A stretch of DNA of 64,000 nt, taken from NCBI GenBank assembly GCA_002305265.1, contig DBQP01000018.1:157575-221574 (forward strand). The letters are read 5' to 3'. A model generated the notes under the pieces. The model ran no database searches. It saw only the letters and a program-made list of their open reading frames with translations, and had not been told where the DNA came from. Position numbers and translations under genes: made by a program. Position 1 is the first letter of the stretch; each line of letters opens with the position of its first letter. Positions 27,065 through 36,873 of the stretch are shown here, piece after piece. The stretch comes from Prevotellaceae bacterium UBA1391 (GTDB lineage: Bacteria; Bacteroidota; Bacteroidia; Bacteroidales; Bacteroidaceae).

Positions 27065-28093
27065 ATGTCGTTCTCCTCCACCCTCCTCCAATGGTACGCC
27101 CAGCACGGGCGCGACCTTCCCTGGCGCCGCACGCGCGACCCCTATGCCATCTGGCTCAGCGAAATCATCCTGCAGCAGACGCGCATCGCTCAAGGCGAGG
27201 CCTACTGGCTTCGCTTCGTGGAGCGCTGGCCCACAGTGGAGCAGCTGGCCGACGCCACCGAGGACGAGGTGTTGCGCCTGTGGCAAGGGCTGGGCTACTA
27301 CAGCCGCGCCCGCAACCTCCACGCCGCCGCGCGCCAGGTGGTGGCGCTGGGCCATTTTCCCACGACCTACGATGAGATTATCCGCCTCAAGGGCGTGGGC
27401 GAATACACGGCGGCGGCCATCGCCAGCCTCGCCTTCGACGAGCCGCGGGCCGTGGTCGACGGCAATGTCTTCCGCGTGCTGTCGCGCCACTTTGGCATCG
27501 ACGTGCCCATCAACACGACGGAAGGCAAGAAGACCTTCAGCGCACTGGCCCAGCAACTGCTGCCGCACGAGGCAGCCGCCAGCTACAACCAGGCCATCAT
27601 GGACTTCGGCGCCCTGCAGTGCACGCCCCAAAGTCCCGACTGCCTCCGCTGTCCGCTGCTCGACACCTGCGACGCCGCCGCCACCGGCCGGCAGGCGCAG
27701 CTGCCCGTCAAGCTCCGCAACCTGCAAGTGCGCGAGCGCCACCTGGCCTACATCCACATCGTGAGCCGCGGCCGCGCCGCCTTCCACCAGCGGCCCGCGG
27801 GCGACATCTGGCAAGGGCTGTGGGAACCGCTCCTCATCGAGGACATGCAGGCGCTGCCGCCCGCGCTGGCCGACGCGCGCCTGCTGCGCAGCCAAGTGAA
27901 GCACCAGCTCACCCACCGCACCCTCCTGGCCGACTTCTACGTGCTCTACACCGACGTGCCGCCCGCGCTGCCCGCCGACTTCCAATGGCTCACGCCGGAG
28001 GAAGTGGAGGCCCGCGCCAAGCCCCGCCTCGTGCAGCACCTGCTCGACATCGCCGCCGAGCATGCGGCCGACGATGCGCCGGCAGCCGACTGA
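27065..28093 (+). CDS. mutY: A/G-specific adenine glycosylase
   Basis: A 342-aa protein. The N-terminal HhH-GPD domain has SEIILQQTR (catalytic Glu33), the helix-hairpin-helix LKGVGEYTAAAIA and catalytic Asp132 in VVDGNV. A [4Fe-4S] cluster is bound by C186, C193, C196 and C202 (C-x6-C-x2-C-x5-C). The C-terminal part is Nudix-like and would recognise 8-oxoG. It removes adenine mispaired with 8-oxoguanine. The start is the ATG at 27065, just after the repeat arrays. A GH115 gene follows 40 bases later. Confidence 0.96.
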   Translation: MSFSSTLLQWYAQHGRDLPWRRTRDPYAIWLSEIILQQTRIAQGEAYWLRFVERWPTVEQLADATEDEVLRLWQGLGYYSRARNLHAAARQVVALGHFPTTYDEIIRLKGVGEYTAAAIASLAFDEPRAVVDGNVFRVLSRHFGIDVPINTTEGKKTFSALAQQLLPHEAAASYNQAIMDFGALQCTPQSPDCLRCPLLDTCDAAATGRQAQLPVKLRNLQVRERHLAYIHIVSRGRAAFHQRPAGDIWQGLWEPLLIEDMQALPPALADARLLRSQVKHQLTHRTLLADFYVLYTDVPPALPADFQWLTPEEVEARAKPRLVQHLLDIAAEHAADDAPAAD

Positions 28094-28133
28094 ACCTCCA
28101 CCCGCCCGACCTTTCCGAAACCGCATCCCACCC

Positions 28134-30503
28134 ATGAAGAAACAGATTCTCACCTTGCTGCTCGCCACTGTGGCAGCCTCGCTCAGCGCCCAGTTCGTGG
28201 TCGGACCGGGCCGCACCACCTCGCTCCACACCGACGCTGCCGAAGCGCCCGTCGTGCAGACGGCCGCGCAGCTGTTGCGCGCCGACTGGCGCAAGGTGTT
28301 CGCCGACTCGCTGCAAGCCCGCCGCTCGGGACGCAGCCGCATCATCGCCGGCACGATCACGCAGCCTGCCATGCGGCGCTATGCCGCGTGGGGGCAGGAC
28401 CTCCGCGGAGCCCACGAGGCCTTCCTGCTGAAGGTGCTCGACGGCGGCGAGCTGCTGGTGCTCGGCAGCGACGCCCACGGCACAGCCTACGGCCTGCTGG
28501 AGGTGTCGCGGCTCATCGGCGTCTCGCCCTGGGAGTGGTGGGCCGACGCCACGCCCGCACAGCGGCAGCACTTCGAGCTGCCGGCCGGCTACAGCCGGCG
28601 GGAGCAACCCGACGTGGCCTACCGCGGCATCTTCATCAACGACGAGGACTGGGGGCTGATGCCGTGGAGCACCACCCACCACGACCCCACGTCGGCCAAG
28701 GGCGCCATCGGGCCCAAGACCTACAGCCGCGTGTTCGAACTGCTGCTCCGCCTGCGCGCCAACACGCTCTGGCCAGCCATGCACGAGTGCACCGTGCCCT
28801 TCTTCCTCGTCGAGGGCAACCGCGAGGCCGCGGCCCGCTACGGCATCTACATCGGGGGCTCCCACTGCGAGCCGATGGGCTGCTCGACGGCGGGCGAATG
28901 GCCGCGGCGCGGACAGGGCGACTACGACTATACGCGCAACGCGGCGGCCGTACGCCAATTCTGGAGCGACCGCCTGCGCGAGGTGGGCACGCAGGAGATG
29001 CTCTACACGCTGGGCATGCGCGGCGAGCACGACGGCCCGATGCGCGGCGTGTCGGGCGACATCGGCGAGCAGCGCGACGTGCTGCAGCGCGTGATCGACG
29101 ACCAGCGCGCCCTGCTGCAGCAGTATGCCGGCACCGACCTCACGCGCATTCCGCAGGTGTTCATCCCCTACAAGGAAGTACTCGACATCTACAACGCCGG
29201 ACTGCGCGTGCCTGACGACGTGACGCTCATGTGGTGCGACGACAACTACGGCTACATCCGCCACTTCCCCGACGCCGCGGAGCAGCAGCGCGCGGGCGGA
29301 AACGGCGTCTACTACCACGTGTCCTACTGGGGCCGGCCGCACGACTATCTGTGGCTCGGCACCTTCTCGCCCTTCCTCCTGCACCAGCAGATGGCCGCGG
29401 CCTATGCGCACGGCGTGCGCCGCATCTGGGTGCTGAACGTGGGCGACATCAAGCCGTGCGAGTATCAGATGGAGCTGTTCATGGACATGGCCTGGAACAT
29501 CCGCGCGGTGAACGAGGCGGGCGTCGACGCCCACCTGCAGCGCTTCCTCGCACGCGAGTTCGGACAGGCGCAGGCCAACCGCCTGCTGCCTGCCATGAAG
29601 GAGCACTACCGGCTGGCCTACATCCGGCGTCCGGAGATGATGGGCGGCACGCGCGTGGAGGAGGCCGACCGCCAGAAGTGGAACACGATTGTCGACCTGC
29701 CGTGGACGGAGGCGGAAATCCGTGAGCGACTGGCCACCTACGCGCGGCTGTCGGACGTGGCGGAAAGCGTGGCGCAGGAAGTCGGCGACGCGCGCCGCGA
29801 CTGTTTCTTCCAGCTCGTGCAGTATCCGCTGCAGGCGGCCGACCAGATGAACCGCAAGCTGCTCTACGCCCAGCTCGCCCGCCACGGGCGCGCCGACTGG
29901 CGACTGAGCGACGCGGCCTACGACTCCATCGTGCGGCTGACGGCCCGCTACGACAGCGGATTCAGCAATGCGGGCAAGTGGCGCGGCATGATGGACATGC
30001 AGCCACGCCAGCTGCCCGTCTTCGGACGCGTGCCCCACACGACGGCCGAAGCCCCTCTGCCGACGGAGCCTGCCGCGCAAGTCGTCATTTCCGCCACCCG
30101 CATCCACACGCTCAACGCCGAGGCTAATCCGCGCCTGCACCTCATCGCCGGCCTCGGGTACGGCGACGGCGCACTCGCCCTGCCGCAGGGCAGCCCAGCC
30201 GACGTGCCATTCACGACCGCGGCGGCGGCGGACAGCATCACGATGGAGTGCGCCTTCGTGCCCACCCATCCGACCACCGGCGAACGGCTGCGCGTGGCGG
30301 TCTCGATCGACCATGCCGCCCCCGTCGTGGCCGACTATGCCACGCAGGGACGCAGCGAGGCCTGGAAGCAGAACGTGCTGCGCAACCAGGCCATCGTGCG
30401 CCTGCGCCTGCCGCTCGGCAGCGGCCGCGACCACGTGCTGCGCATCCGTGCGGTCGACCCGGACGTGCTGCTCGACCAAGTTCGCATCATCGAGGCCGAA
30501 TGA
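28134..30503 (+). CDS. Secreted glycoside hydrolase family 115 (alpha-glucuronidase-like)
   Basis: A 789-aa protein with a signal peptide (MKKQILTLLLATVAASLSAQ). GH115 segments are visible: GTAYGLLEVSRLIGVSPWEWWAD, RGIFINDEDWGL, ANTLWPAMHECT, GSHCEPMG, MRGEHDGPM and YGYIRHFP. GH115 enzymes remove 4-O-methyl-glucuronic acid or glucuronic acid from xylan or arabinogalactan side chains. The C-terminal extra domain of larger members seems short here. Probably periplasmic. It is followed 72 bases later by a GH30-like gene, suggesting a two-enzyme unit on one glycan. The substrate is inferred from family only. Confidence 0.9.
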   Translation: MKKQILTLLLATVAASLSAQFVVGPGRTTSLHTDAAEAPVVQTAAQLLRADWRKVFADSLQARRSGRSRIIAGTITQPAMRRYAAWGQDLRGAHEAFLLKVLDGGELLVLGSDAHGTAYGLLEVSRLIGVSPWEWWADATPAQRQHFELPAGYSRREQPDVAYRGIFINDEDWGLMPWSTTHHDPTSAKGAIGPKTYSRVFELLLRLRANTLWPAMHECTVPFFLVEGNREAAARYGIYIGGSHCEPMGCSTAGEWPRRGQGDYDYTRNAAAVRQFWSDRLREVGTQEMLYTLGMRGEHDGPMRGVSGDIGEQRDVLQRVIDDQRALLQQYAGTDLTRIPQVFIPYKEVLDIYNAGLRVPDDVTLMWCDDNYGYIRHFPDAAEQQRAGGNGVYYHVSYWGRPHDYLWLGTFSPFLLHQQMAAAYAHGVRRIWVLNVGDIKPCEYQMELFMDMAWNIRAVNEAGVDAHLQRFLAREFGQAQANRLLPAMKEHYRLAYIRRPEMMGGTRVEEADRQKWNTIVDLPWTEAEIRERLATYARLSDVAESVAQEVGDARRDCFFQLVQYPLQAADQMNRKLLYAQLARHGRADWRLSDAAYDSIVRLTARYDSGFSNAGKWRGMMDMQPRQLPVFGRVPHTTAEAPLPTEPAAQVVISATRIHTLNAEANPRLHLIAGLGYGDGALALPQGSPADVPFTTAAAADSITMECAFVPTHPTTGERLRVAVSIDHAAPVVADYATQGRSEAWKQNVLRNQAIVRLRLPLGSGRDHVLRIRAVDPDVLLDQVRIIEAE

Positions 30504-30575
30504 CAACGGCCGCACCGGCCGGCCATACGCCTTAGGCGCATCGACACTGACCAACCTTCAAAATCCATACTGCAC

Positions 30576-32222
30576 ATGAAAAAGTGGACATATCTTCTTC
30601 CGGCCGCTCTCCTGAGCAGCAGCCTCCTGCAGGCACAGAACACACTCACCTATCGCATCGACACGACGCAGCCGCAGCAGACGATCGACTGCTTCTCGGC
30701 GTCGGACGCCTGGAGCATGAACCGCATCGGACTGTGGGCCGACAGCGTGCAACAGCAGGTGGCCGACTGGCTCTTCAGCCAACAGAACGACGACAAAGGA
30801 CAGCCGCTCGGCATCGGACTGAGCATGTGGCGATTCAACCTCGGCGCGGGCAGCGCAGAGCAGGGAGAGGCCGCACAAATCAACCGCTCGACCCGCACGG
30901 AATGCCTGCTCAACGCGGACGGCACCTACGACTGGACAAAACAGGCAGGGCAGCGGAATTTCCTCCGGCTGGCCAAGGAACGCGGCGTGGACCAATTCCT
31001 GGCCTTCCTCAACTCGCCGCCAGTCTACTTCACGCAGAACGGACTGGCCACGAACACAGGACGCGGCGGCACCTACAACCTGAAGGAGGACTGCTACGAC
31101 GACTTCGCGCGCTTCATCGCCACGGCCTTGCAAGGCATTGAGGAGCGAGACGGCATCCACTTCAACTATATCTCGCCTGTGAACGAACCGGACGGCCACT
31201 GGAACTGGCTCGGTCCGAAGCAGGAGGGAACGCCGGCCACCGACCGCGAGATTGCGCGCGCCATCCGACTCATCTCCAAGGAGTTTGTCGACCGCGGCAT
31301 GACGACGCAGATCATCTTGCCCGAAGCCAGCGACTACCGCTGCATGTGGGGCACGCACCAGACGGACTGGCAGCGCGGCTACCACATTCCGGCCTTCTTC
31401 TGCCCCGACTCGACGGCTACCTATCTGGGCGACACGCCACTCGTGCCACGGCTCATGGCGGCACACAGCTACTGGACGACGACTCCGCTGAACAACCTGC
31501 GCGGCTTCCGCGAGCGGCTGCGGAAGGAGATGGAGCGATTCGACGTCGACTTCTGGCAGTCGGAAATCTGCATCATGGGCAACGACGAGGAGATTGGCGG
31601 TGGCGGAGGCTACGACTTCACGATGAAGACCGCGCTCTACGTGGCCCGCGTCATCCACCACGACCTGCGCTTCGCCAACGCACGCAGCTGGCAGTGGTGG
31701 CGCGCCGTGGGCGGCGACTACAAGGACGGACTGCTCCGCGAGTATTCGCAGCGCGAGCTGAGAAGGGCCGGACGCAACGAGGGCCGGACGCGCGGAGACA
31801 ACGGACGGAGCGGCATCGAAAGTGCGACCAGCAGCGAGGAAACCGGAGCCGTGCGCGACAGCAAGTTGCTCTGGGCGCTCGGCAACTACAGCCGATTCAT
31901 CCGTCCGAAGGCGGTGCGGCTCGCCATCGAGACGCGCGACAAGCAGAACCGCGTTGTGGCCGACGGCGACACGGACCCGACAGGGCTCATGGCAACGGCC
32001 TACCGCAACGCCGACGGATCGCTGGTGATGGTGGTCATCAACTATGCGAACGCGGCAGGACGTGTGCAGATTGCGCCGACGGGAACAGCCAAGGAAACGT
32101 GGAAGATGTTCCGCACGTCGGACGAGAACAACGAGCACATCACGCCGGTGGGCTCCGTGCGCAGCGGAAAGGTAGTGGAAATCCCCGCCCGAAGCATCGT
32201 CACGCTCGTTTCGGCGAAATAG
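30576..32222 (+). CDS. Secreted GH30-like glycosidase (endo-galactanase/xylanase type)
   Basis: A 548-aa protein with a signal peptide (MKKWTYLLPAALLSSSLLQAQ). The catalytic domain has FNLGAGS, FLNSPPVYFT, an acid/base Glu in ISPVNEPDGHWNW (E204) and a likely nucleophile Glu in FWQSEICIMG (E330), followed by WQWWRAVGGDYKDGL and a C-terminal beta domain. The layout resembles GH30 endo-beta-1,6-galactanases, but this is not certain. A charged Arg/Gly/Ser-rich insert (about residues 390-430) interrupts the region just after the catalytic domain. It follows the GH115 gene and probably acts on the same glycan. Confidence 0.8.
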   Translation: MKKWTYLLPAALLSSSLLQAQNTLTYRIDTTQPQQTIDCFSASDAWSMNRIGLWADSVQQQVADWLFSQQNDDKGQPLGIGLSMWRFNLGAGSAEQGEAAQINRSTRTECLLNADGTYDWTKQAGQRNFLRLAKERGVDQFLAFLNSPPVYFTQNGLATNTGRGGTYNLKEDCYDDFARFIATALQGIEERDGIHFNYISPVNEPDGHWNWLGPKQEGTPATDREIARAIRLISKEFVDRGMTTQIILPEASDYRCMWGTHQTDWQRGYHIPAFFCPDSTATYLGDTPLVPRLMAAHSYWTTTPLNNLRGFRERLRKEMERFDVDFWQSEICIMGNDEEIGGGGGYDFTMKTALYVARVIHHDLRFANARSWQWWRAVGGDYKDGLLREYSQRELRRAGRNEGRTRGDNGRSGIESATSSEETGAVRDSKLLWALGNYSRFIRPKAVRLAIETRDKQNRVVADGDTDPTGLMATAYRNADGSLVMVVINYANAAGRVQIAPTGTAKETWKMFRTSDENNEHITPVGSVRSGKVVEIPARSIVTLVSAK

Positions 32223-32290
32223 AACCAAAGTGATGAAAGAGCCGAAACACACGGGTGAGGAAAATAGGCGGCGCAACTAAAAAACTGAAG

Positions 32291-32315
32291 TTGCAGCCTG
32301 ACACCCTTATATTTG
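32291..32315 (+). promoter_or_regulatory. Weak candidate promoter for the double sensor kinase
   Basis: TATATTTG (32308-32315) matches TAnnTTTG about 100 bases before the kinase start; the TTG at 32291 is too close (14 bases) for the usual 19-base spacing. Confidence 0.35.
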
Positions 32316-32417
32316 TTGGAAAAATACACCAAGGATATCAAATTAAAATAGTAAATTTGTCGGCAGGTAAGCGGAAGAACGCTTATCTGCCGATGCTTTG
32401 TTGACCGATTGCCTGCT

Positions 32418-35400
32418 ATGAACCACACATCTCCATGCTTCCAACGCAGCCGTACCGTCCACAGAATGCTCCTCCGCATGCTGTGCGCCGCTGTCGTGTG
32501 CCTTCTGGCAGGCGCATCGGCCAGTTGCAGCAGGCAACCGGATGCGGGCGCACAGCAGACTGTCGACTCGCTGAATGCGGCCGCCTACCGCCTGCGCTAC
32601 GTCTCCATCGACAGTCTGGAGCACACCGCCCGGGCCGCACTCGACAAAGCCCGGACATACGGATGCGGCATCGACGCGCAGCATGAGGCGCTCTGCCATC
32701 TGGCCTTCGCCGCCTACATGCGCATGGACTACCGGAAGGCTGCGGCGATCTACCGCCGCGTGGCTGAGGAGAGCCGCAACCAGGTGCTGCGGTTGGCCGC
32801 CCATGTCGGCATGATGCACGTGTGCCAGCGGCGCTCGGCCAACAAGGAATTCTACGACTACCGCGCCGAGGCACAGGCCTGCATGCAGCGCGTGCGCACC
32901 GAAGAGGGCGACATGCCGCGCCACCTCAGTCAGCTGTGGCGGACGGCATGCAGCGACTTCCACCTCGTGCAGTCGACCTATTATTATTATCTGCGCCAGG
33001 AGGAAGAAGCCGAACACCAGCTCCGGATTCTCACCGACAGCGTCCTGATTGCTCCCGAAGACACCGCACAGCGCGCCTATCTGTCCTACCTCATCGGCAA
33101 CACACGCACCATCAGCCACCAGATTGCCACCGACCACCTGCAGCAGATGCTGTATGCAGCCACATTGGCTGCCAGTGCCGGATGCGAATACATCTACTCG
33201 AAAGTGAGCACATCGCTGGCCCAGGACTTGGCGCAGACGGGGGCGGTGCGCCCGAGCCGCATGGTGGTGCTGCGCGAGGTGATGGAAGTGCCCGACTCCG
33301 TGGCCGACGAAGCCATCGACCTCTATCTCTGCCGGCAGGCGCTGGCAAGCTTCCAGCGCTACGGCTCGCTCTTCGACGTGTCTCAGACCTACATCGCCAT
33401 CTCCGACTGCCTGTTGAACCAGGGCGACCCCGAGGGCGCGCTGGCCATGCTTGACAGCGCCCTGCAATGCGTCAACCGCCATCATCTGATGGCCAATCCT
33501 TCCACGGCCACGTCGGCGAAAAGAAGCCAACTGCTCCGCACCTACGAGCCCGACGCCGACTCCATCGGCCTGGAGATGCAGTGGATTCACGACCCCGACG
33601 TCGTCTGCCTGCCCGAATGGATGGCCGACGTGCGCGAGCAACTGAGCATCGTCTACAGTGCGCTCGGACTCAAGCCGCAGTCGGACTACAACCGAAACAT
33701 CTACCTCGACATCCTCGACGCCACCCGCCAGGACCGCCGCATGGAGCAACGGCTCGACGCGCTCGAGCGGGAGGAGACGGCCATGAGCCGCACCGCCCTG
33801 CTGGCAGCGCTCATCGGCTTGGCCATCATCGCCCTGCTCTTCGTGCTCAGCCGGCGCCTGCGCCACAACTATGCCGCCCACTATCTGCGCGAGCAGCGAG
33901 AGGTGGAGCGGGAGATGCGCTCCTGGCGCGAGCGGTCCGACGCCAGCTACTCGCAGCTGGCCGACACACAGGAAGAGATGGAGGAGAAGCGGCAGGCCGA
34001 GCAGTTGCGCAGCGAGCAGCAAAAGCGCAGCTACATCGACAAGGCCACGTGCCTCTCCATCGTCCATGCCATCACGCCTTTCCTCGACCGCGCCTTGCGC
34101 GAGACCTCAAGGCTGCAGCGCGAGGCCAGCGAGGCCGAGGCCAACGGAACGGAGCCAGACAGCAGCGTGCAGCAGGAACGCCTGCAGTATGTGGGCGAAC
34201 TGACCGAACGCATCAACCTCTACAACGACATCCTGACCCACTGGATTCAGGTGAGGCGAGGCGAAGTGTCGCTGCATATCGAGACCTTTGCCTTGCAACC
34301 GCTGTTCGAGATTCTCACCAAAAACATCAGCGCCTTTCAGCAGAAGAAACTCACGCTCAGCGTTCCGCCGACGCAGGCCAGCGTCAAGGCCGACCGCGCG
34401 CTCACGCTCTTCATGATGAACACGCTGCTCGAGAACGCCCGAAAGTTCACGCCGGCAGGCGGAAGCGTCAGTCTCAGTGCGACCGAAGGCGACGGCTACG
34501 TCGAGATCAGCGTGCAGGACACGGGACGAGGGCTCTCCGCGGCCGATCTCGATCGCATCACCCAGGAAAAAGTGTACGACTCGCAGCGCATCGGCAACGT
34601 CGACGCCAATCCTGAGCTCCGCCGCAACAAAGGTTTCGGATTCGGCCTGATGAACTGCCGAGGCATCATCGAGAAATACCGCAAGGAGAACGCCGTCTTC
34701 TCCGTCTGCCGCTTCGGCGCCGAGAGCGAGGAAGGCAAAGGCAGCCGCTTCTTCTTCCGCCTGCCTTCGGGGGCGAAGCGTGCCGTCCTGCTGCTGGCCC
34801 TGTGCATGCTCGTCACCGGTGCACGCGCCGCACAGCCCCTGCACCAGGACAAGACCGCCATCGCCGATTCAGCATCCGCCGCCAGCCAGCAGCTCGACCG
34901 CCAGCCCGAAATCATCGCGGCTGACCGCTGCGCCGACAGCGTCTACTACGCCAACATCGACGGACGGCACGCCGAAGCCCTCCAATGGGCCGACTCCGCC
35001 CTTCGCCACCTTAACGCCTACCACCTCCTCCGCCACCCCAAGTCGCAACCGCTCATGCAGCTCTACGCCTCCAACCACATGGCGGAGATCCAATGGTGGC
35101 GCAGCGGCATCGAGACCAACTACTTCATCATTCTCGACGTGCGCAACGAGGCCGCCGTGGCGGCGCTCGCCCTCCGCAACTGGAGCCTCTACTACTACAA
35201 CAACGAAATCTATACCCGTCTCTACAAGCTCATGGCGCAGGACGCACGGCTCGACCGCTACGCCGACGACCTGCAGAGCGCCAACACCAACAAGCGCACC
35301 GCGCTCATCACCTTCGGCGCATTCGTCGTCGTCGCCCTGCTCATCTACTTCTCCATCTACTACCGACGCCAGGTGCTGCCCACCTTTGCGCTCCGGCAGA

Positions 35401-36611
35401 TTCTCGAGCTCTCGCGCCGCATCTTCCATCAGCCCTCCGCCGACCATCTGGCCGACATCATCTGCAGCGGTGTGAACGACATCCGCCCCACCGAAGGCGT
35501 GTTCATGCTGTTCCGCGCAGGTACCTGCCTCAGTTCCGCAGCCTGCCCCCAAACCGACATGCTGCGCGAGGTGATGAGCGCACATCTGCGCCAGTCGCCC
35601 GACGACACCACACCTCTGCTGCTCGAGAACGGGCGCATCCGCATCTACCCCCTGCTGCTGCCGCCCTCGCCGGAGACTCCTGAAACCGATCCCGACAGCC
35701 TCGGGCTCATCGCCTTCGTGCTCCACCAAAGCCCCACGCAGGACGACGACAACCAGCTGCTCAGCCTCATCGCCCACTACACGGCAACCAACCTCTACTA
35801 CTCCACCCTCCGCATGCAGCAGCTGCACGACGCCATCGAATTCACCGACGACGAGCGCCGGCGCGCCGAGATGGAAGCCAACGCCGTCCACGTGCAGAAC
35901 ATGGTCATCGACAACTGCCTCTCCACCATCAAGCACGAGACGATGTACTACCCCAGCCGCATGCTCCACATCATCGGCCGCATGCAGCAACAGACCTCCA
36001 TCGCGGCAAACGACATCGACACGCTGCACGACACCACCACCTACTACAAGGAAATCTTCTCCCTCCTGGCCGCATGCGCCTCCCGCCAGCTCGGCAGCAG
36101 CCTGTTCCGCCGCGAGCACGTCAATGCCACCGATCTCGCCGACCGACTCCGCAGCAACCTCGCACGAATGGCCCGGAAAGCGCACCTCGAAATCAGCTTC
36201 GAGGCCGACCTCCCTGCCGGTCCCGCCCCCCGCTTCATCGCCGACCGCACCCTCCTGCTCTACCTGGCCGACCAGCTCACCGCCATCGTGCGGCAGAGCA
36301 ACCACTCCGGCCGCGCACGGCTGCAACTCCGTCCCGACGGCGCCATGCTCCGCCTCACCTTCACCTTCGACGGACACAGCCTGCCCGCCGACAACTATTC
36401 CCGCCTGTTCTATCCCGAAACACTCCAATACGACGCCGCCAACGACGCACTGCTCGGTGCCCAATGGCTCATCCTGCGCCAAATCGTGCGACAGCACGAC
36501 GAGAACGTGCGCCGCGGATGCCGAATCGACGCCGCACCGCTCCACGCCGACGGCAGCGGCATCAGCATACAAATCACCCTCCCGCAGCAACAGACCCCGC
36601 CGCCGGCATGA
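32418..36611 (+). CDS. Tandem double sensor histidine kinase (DUF5112/DUF5113-like)
   Basis: A 1397-aa protein made of two sensor-kinase-like halves in one chain. Half 1: hydrophobic N-terminal segment, periplasmic TPR-like region, membrane helix about 456-477, coiled coil, a helical segment with a candidate His at 550 (SIVHAITPF), and an intact ATPase (N-box TLLENARKF near 668; GRGLSA; GFGFGLMNCRGIIEKY). Half 2: second membrane or signal-like helix about 788-804, periplasmic part, helix about 961-983, a GAF-like region, then a strong H-box STIKHETMYYP with His1173, but a C-terminal ATPase lacking N- and G-boxes. The architecture matches the Bacteroidales DUF5113/DUF5112 proteins. The ATG at 32418 is preferred over TTG at 32409. 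A response regulator follows. Confidence 0.8.
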   Translation: MNHTSPCFQRSRTVHRMLLRMLCAAVVCLLAGASASCSRQPDAGAQQTVDSLNAAAYRLRYVSIDSLEHTARAALDKARTYGCGIDAQHEALCHLAFAAYMRMDYRKAAAIYRRVAEESRNQVLRLAAHVGMMHVCQRRSANKEFYDYRAEAQACMQRVRTEEGDMPRHLSQLWRTACSDFHLVQSTYYYYLRQEEEAEHQLRILTDSVLIAPEDTAQRAYLSYLIGNTRTISHQIATDHLQQMLYAATLAASAGCEYIYSKVSTSLAQDLAQTGAVRPSRMVVLREVMEVPDSVADEAIDLYLCRQALASFQRYGSLFDVSQTYIAISDCLLNQGDPEGALAMLDSALQCVNRHHLMANPSTATSAKRSQLLRTYEPDADSIGLEMQWIHDPDVVCLPEWMADVREQLSIVYSALGLKPQSDYNRNIYLDILDATRQDRRMEQRLDALEREETAMSRTALLAALIGLAIIALLFVLSRRLRHNYAAHYLREQREVEREMRSWRERSDASYSQLADTQEEMEEKRQAEQLRSEQQKRSYIDKATCLSIVHAITPFLDRALRETSRLQREASEAEANGTEPDSSVQQERLQYVGELTERINLYNDILTHWIQVRRGEVSLHIETFALQPLFEILTKNISAFQQKKLTLSVPPTQASVKADRALTLFMMNTLLENARKFTPAGGSVSLSATEGDGYVEISVQDTGRGLSAADLDRITQEKVYDSQRIGNVDANPELRRNKGFGFGLMNCRGIIEKYRKENAVFSVCRFGAESEEGKGSRFFFRLPSGAKRAVLLLALCMLVTGARAAQPLHQDKTAIADSASAASQQLDRQPEIIAADRCADSVYYANIDGRHAEALQWADSALRHLNAYHLLRHPKSQPLMQLYASNHMAEIQWWRSGIETNYFIILDVRNEAAVAALALRNWSLYYYNNEIYTRLYKLMAQDARLDRYADDLQSANTNKRTALITFGAFVVVALLIYFSIYYRRQVLPTFALRQILELSRRIFHQPSADHLADIICSGVNDIRPTEGVFMLFRAGTCLSSAACPQTDMLREVMSAHLRQSPDDTTPLLLENGRIRIYPLLLPPSPETPETDPDSLGLIAFVLHQSPTQDDDNQLLSLIAHYTATNLYYSTLRMQQLHDAIEFTDDERRRAEMEANAVHVQNMVIDNCLSTIKHETMYYPSRMLHIIGRMQQQTSIAANDIDTLHDTTTYYKEIFSLLAACASRQLGSSLFRREHVNATDLADRLRSNLARMARKAHLEISFEADLPAGPAPRFIADRTLLLYLADQLTAIVRQSNHSGRARLQLRPDGAMLRLTFTFDGHSLPADNYSRLFYPETLQYDAANDALLGAQWLILRQIVRQHDENVRRGCRIDAAPLHADGSGISIQITLPQQQTPPPA

Positions 36612-36676
36612 GCAGCCGCAGCCACGGAACTCCATATCCAGCCGCAGCCGCGCTGAAAAACGCGCGCATTAAAAGA

Positions 36677-36764
36677 AGGAACGAACGCACTCGTTTCAAA
36701 GAACGAACGCACGCAAAACAAAGAACGAACGCACTCGTTTCAAATAAGAAGCGTAGCCCGTCAG
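36677..36764. repeat. 22-bp tandem array, AACGA/TCGTT family
   Basis: Units at 36677, 36699 and 36721 begin GAACGAACGCAC; units 1 and 3 are identical. A diverged unit follows at 36743. It separates the kinase and response-regulator genes. Confidence 0.93.
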
Positions 36765-36873
36765 AACGACGGCGCAGCCAGCCACAACGGCGGACGCAGC
36801 CCCATCCACTTACAGCAGCGGGCGAGTCGCATCCGGGACACACCATCCATCCTACCCTCACATCACACCCACT

